DNA from: Eucommia ulmoides
Taxonomy: Eukaryota > Streptophyta > Magnoliopsida > Garryales > Eucommiaceae
Length of the DNA stretch: 64,000 nt
Direction of reading: 5' to 3'
NCBI GenBank assembly: GCA_016647705.1
Contig: CM028336.1
Coordinates: forward strand, 14,516,880 to 14,580,879
Shown piece by piece: positions 61,271-64,000 of the stretch (positions within the stretch are counted from its first letter, which is position 1; the number at the start of each line of letters is the position of its first letter). Made by a program: the position numbers and the translations under genes. Under the pieces are notes generated by a model, which saw only the letters and a program-made list of their open reading frames with translations, had not been told where the DNA came from and did no database searches.

Positions 61271-62129
61271 CACGCTTTTGGTTTAATGAAATTTGTTAAG
61301 TTCATTATGATTTGAGTATTTCATTTCACGTCATGAGACATGATGAACGTTGTTTCTATCAAGAAAACAAGGATATGATTAAATGTGCCCCTGTCGTATA
61401 TTGAGGCAGCGATTGGATAAGTTTTGTTGGGGAATTTAATCTGACACTTCTTATTGTGCGACTTGCTGTTATTAATAGTGTGAAATATACCCTAGCCTGC
61501 AGGATGGGGAGGAGACTGATTAGTTACTGGATTGAGAAGCTTAATCGGTTTGTCTCACTATTTGTCGGGGTGATGAATTCTAGATTTCATTGATTTAAAT
61601 CCCAAAATATACCTGCCAATGGGTTTGTTATTATATTTATGTATTCTATGAGAGTCTTGAATGTCATCTTTTGTTACACTAGATTGATAGTGTAATTTAA
61701 TTAATTTATCTCTTGTATATCATTGTTTATTCTTTAAAGTATATTTGTTTAGTATGTTAATATTTCTCCTAAGAGAGATAGGTTTGTAAATTTTGGTATA
61801 TCGCATTTTTAGGGGCGGGATTTTTCGGCTCGATTTTCTTGATTATACCTTGGTTTAAGTAATAAACATTAAATTTTTTAAACTAAAGAATGTAGAATCC
61901 TACCCGTTGATCTTGAAAGGATGAAATCAATCTTTTACCACTAGTGCTCGGCTAGCGATAGATAGTTAGAGATTAATCCTGGCTGTTTATGATTGTTTTT
62001 ATAGAATAATGGTAGCAGTGAGTCTGACATATCTTTTAAAGTCACGTAATAATCCTAAAAAATTCAAATTGTATCCTTAAGTTGAAACCCTAGTGATAAG
62101 ATTTTGACTTTTATTTTTTAGTAAATATT
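61271..62129. other. Stretch without recognised gene
   Basis: Follows the hairpin array and precedes the 172-codon open frame. It contains AAATGTGCCCCTGTCGTATA (about 61381), reminiscent of the NATGTGCCCCAG word in the 63-bp repeats at 54067-54259. It may be the leader of the gene that follows. Confidence 0.4.
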
Positions 62130-63245
62130 ATGTCAGCCATGGGTTCTTTAAGTGATAGTGATCATCATCCTTCCCGCTCTGGTAGGAAGGGAAAAGCTCC
62201 TAATACCTCAATCAAAGGGAGTGATTCAAAGCGCTCTGGAGGTCAACCCAGGATGTCGGCACTCAGGATTTCTGATGATGTGCCTAGCCTTTCCACTTTG
62301 ATTGTTGAGAAGTTCTTCAGAGCTTCTAGAGTTGATGACTCGACGATGGCTGGTTTATTAGATGCTCCTATCGATCAGGATTCTGCTGGCCATTCTGTCA
62401 CAGCTGAGATGGCAGTAGATCTAGACTACGGCCCTCCAGAGGATAAAATGCCCATGTGTGGCATTCCTGATGATTTCCCAGGAGACAACTTCAAGCCTAG
62501 AGATCTTATTCCTAGACCCTTTCAAGATAGAATCCTTACATTTTATGCAACACGGCTTCATCCGATAAAGCTTGAGAATCAGACCTTAGTAGGAGATCTT
62601 CATGACCATCCTTCTATTTACCTCAATTCTGCTCAAGTTCGCTATTAAAACCTTTCTTAATTTTCTCCTCTTTCTAAAAGAACAATGTCTTATATTTTTA
62701 TAGGTCGACCCCCATTATAACGAGGTTTTCAAGGGGTCATGGTTGACTTTTACACATTCTACTTAAAGATGATGCATTTTGAATACCGCTTATTCCTCTA
62801 GGGATACGACTTCAAAGATTTTCTCAGCATTCAGGCCTCTCACATGGATCATGGTTATCCTAATGCCCAGATTGAGTGTTGGTTTTTCATGACGAATTCT
62901 CTTCACCTAGTCTGCAGAGAGTTGGTACCGATGCCCCTTGACTGGGCGCTAATCACTGGAGTTAGGTTCCGAGGTGGAGCCGTTCCTTTGAGGGAGACAT
63001 CATAGGTAGATGTGAATACTATACCAGTAAAGGCGAGGAGCGAAACGCGTATTCAACAAAACAGCTTAGTGCCTGAGTCGGTCTTTACATTTCTAGCTCC
63101 AAAGGACTCGGTGTTGAAGGATCAACGCTATCGTGTCCTACTGCTCCTATTATTTGGTGGGATTTTCATGGCTTCCTTCTTTAGAATTTTGGCAAATCTT
63201 CCTTTGTGGATGGTCTTCTTCTCTTGTCAAAAGATCCACTCTTAA
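62130..63245 (+). pseudogene. Broken gene, possibly plant-mobile-domain-like
   Basis: An open frame of 172 codons (62130-62648) starts MSAMGSLSDSDHHPSRSGRK, a charged, Ser-rich N terminus with no recognised domain. A plausible 67-bp intron (GTTCGC at 62637, TTATAG ending at 62703) leads to a second coding stretch. Around 62890-62990 it encodes HLVCRELVPMPLDWALITGV, and at 63120-63180 RYRVLLLLLFGGIFMASFF. The order of these two segments recalls the plant mobile domain (PF10536-like), found in MAIN/MAIL proteins and many transposons. The frame after the intron is interrupted more than once, so I call it a pseudogene. It could instead be a retroelement gag. It lies directly downstream of the hairpin array. 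Confidence 0.4.
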
Positions 63246-63516
63246 GGTAACTCTAAAGTGTACCACAATTGTCTCGTAAATAAAAACCAAGCATTCTATG
63301 GTGCACGATGATTTTTCTGGGTCTATGGTTTTTAATGAATTTGTATCACAAGATAGTATTTAATAAGGCTTTATTATTGATAGTGGGAATCATGGGAATT
63401 TGTTGTATTGTGTATAATTGGTTCAGTTATGACTGTAGGCATACCAAACTGGTTTTGAAATCGACTATCGTTGATCAAGATCGTAAGTTATCATGAAGGT
63501 ATGATGATAAGGTAGA
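63246..63516. other. Stretch without recognised gene
   Basis: Sequence of ordinary composition with no family signal, between the broken gene and the short repeat array. Confidence 0.4.
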
Positions 63517-63842
63517 ACCTTCGATCATTTGAGGTAGGATGGTATGGTAGAATTACCGACTACTTAGGTTGGATAAAATGTATTTCACCGACCCATGTGA
63601 GGTGGGTATGAATTGTCTATTTCTTTGACCAATTGAGGCAGGCGATGATGTACTCTTCCAACTACTTAAGGTTGGACCACATGCTGCAATCTCTGTCTAG
63701 GATAGTATGTAAATTCTCTGACTACTTAAGTGGCTAGTAGGCATTCTTTTCCGAAGGCTTGAAGTAGGTAAGAAAGTTGGTTTTCTGACCCCTTAAGGTT
63801 GGGCAGTAAGTAAATTTTCTGACCACTTAGGGTTGGACAGTA
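63517..63842 (+). repeat. Array of about 9 degenerate palindromic repeats
   Basis: Units of about 25 bp, spaced 30-45 bp, follow TTCTCTGACYACTTAAGGTTGG. Clear ones start near 63519, 63553, 63583, 63623, 63656, 63715, 63748, 63783 and 63817. Several hold an ACTTAAGGT-like palindrome flanked by partial CC/GG pairing (for example CCCCTTAAGGTTGGG at 63790). No coding frame is conserved across the units. Confidence 0.7.
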
Positions 63843-64000
63843 TTTCTCTTACCTTTTCCTTTTTCCTATGTCGTTTGTTCTCTCAACTATCAACCTAGAG
63901 ATGAAGGAAGAACATAGACAATTGAAAGGTATAGCTTGCTATGTAGGTTTGCTAGATTTCTCGCAGTTTTTTTACTTTCATTCCTTCTAATCCTGAAGAA

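Overview
The window is nuclear DNA from a flowering plant, probably a eudicot. It is AT-rich and crowded with nested plant-type transposons: Copia/Sirevirus, Ty3 of Athila, Tekay and Tat type, MULE, hAT and PIF/Harbinger-like MITEs. The one gene I can support has plant-type GT-AG introns and encodes a plant-clade MATE transporter. I cannot name the species. I see no rRNA or tRNA genes and no organellar or bacterial sequence.

Layout. 1-440: LTR-like promoter fragment. 870-7432: Athila-like element with a Sirevirus-like Copia piece nested in it. 7433-11570: remnants of a Tat-like Ty3 element on the minus strand. 12123-22137: a short MULE, flanked by a 9-bp target duplication, that holds a head-to-head pair of Tekay-type elements, themselves hit by an Athila LTR (now solo). 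22403-23443: Harbinger-type MITE. 24557-35053: the MATE gene on the minus strand, three coding exons (19, 291 and 185 codons) split by an 87-bp and an 8.9-kb intron. The large intron holds at least two Copia-type remnants. 35993-36722: MITE-like palindromic element. 37964-40678: Tekay-type solo LTR. 40960-43700: Tat-like gag and Sirevirus pol remnants. 44478-46710: Copia solo LTR. 48403-49278: hAT transposase pseudogene. 50200-52302: LTR-like segment with a Harbinger-type MITE inside. 53170-61270: tandem noncoding array of hairpin modules, interrupted by a nearly complete non-autonomous Athila-like element (54669-60147). 62130-63245: broken gene, possibly with a plant mobile domain. 63517-63842: a second array of short palindromic repeats.

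The MATE gene is the only likely host function: a roughly 12-helix membrane exporter of the DTX clade whose WWWYE motif sits in mid-protein. Everything else is mobile or repetitive.

The most unusual signal is a module of about 65 nt seen about 17 times in four places. It has two successive hairpins, and their stems differ between copies yet stay self-complementary, which is the pattern left by selection on a folded RNA or DNA shape. Second is the Tekay pair at 13002-21837: both outer ends are LTR 3' ends, flanked by the same 5-bp duplication, as if a head-to-head dimer had integrated as one unit.
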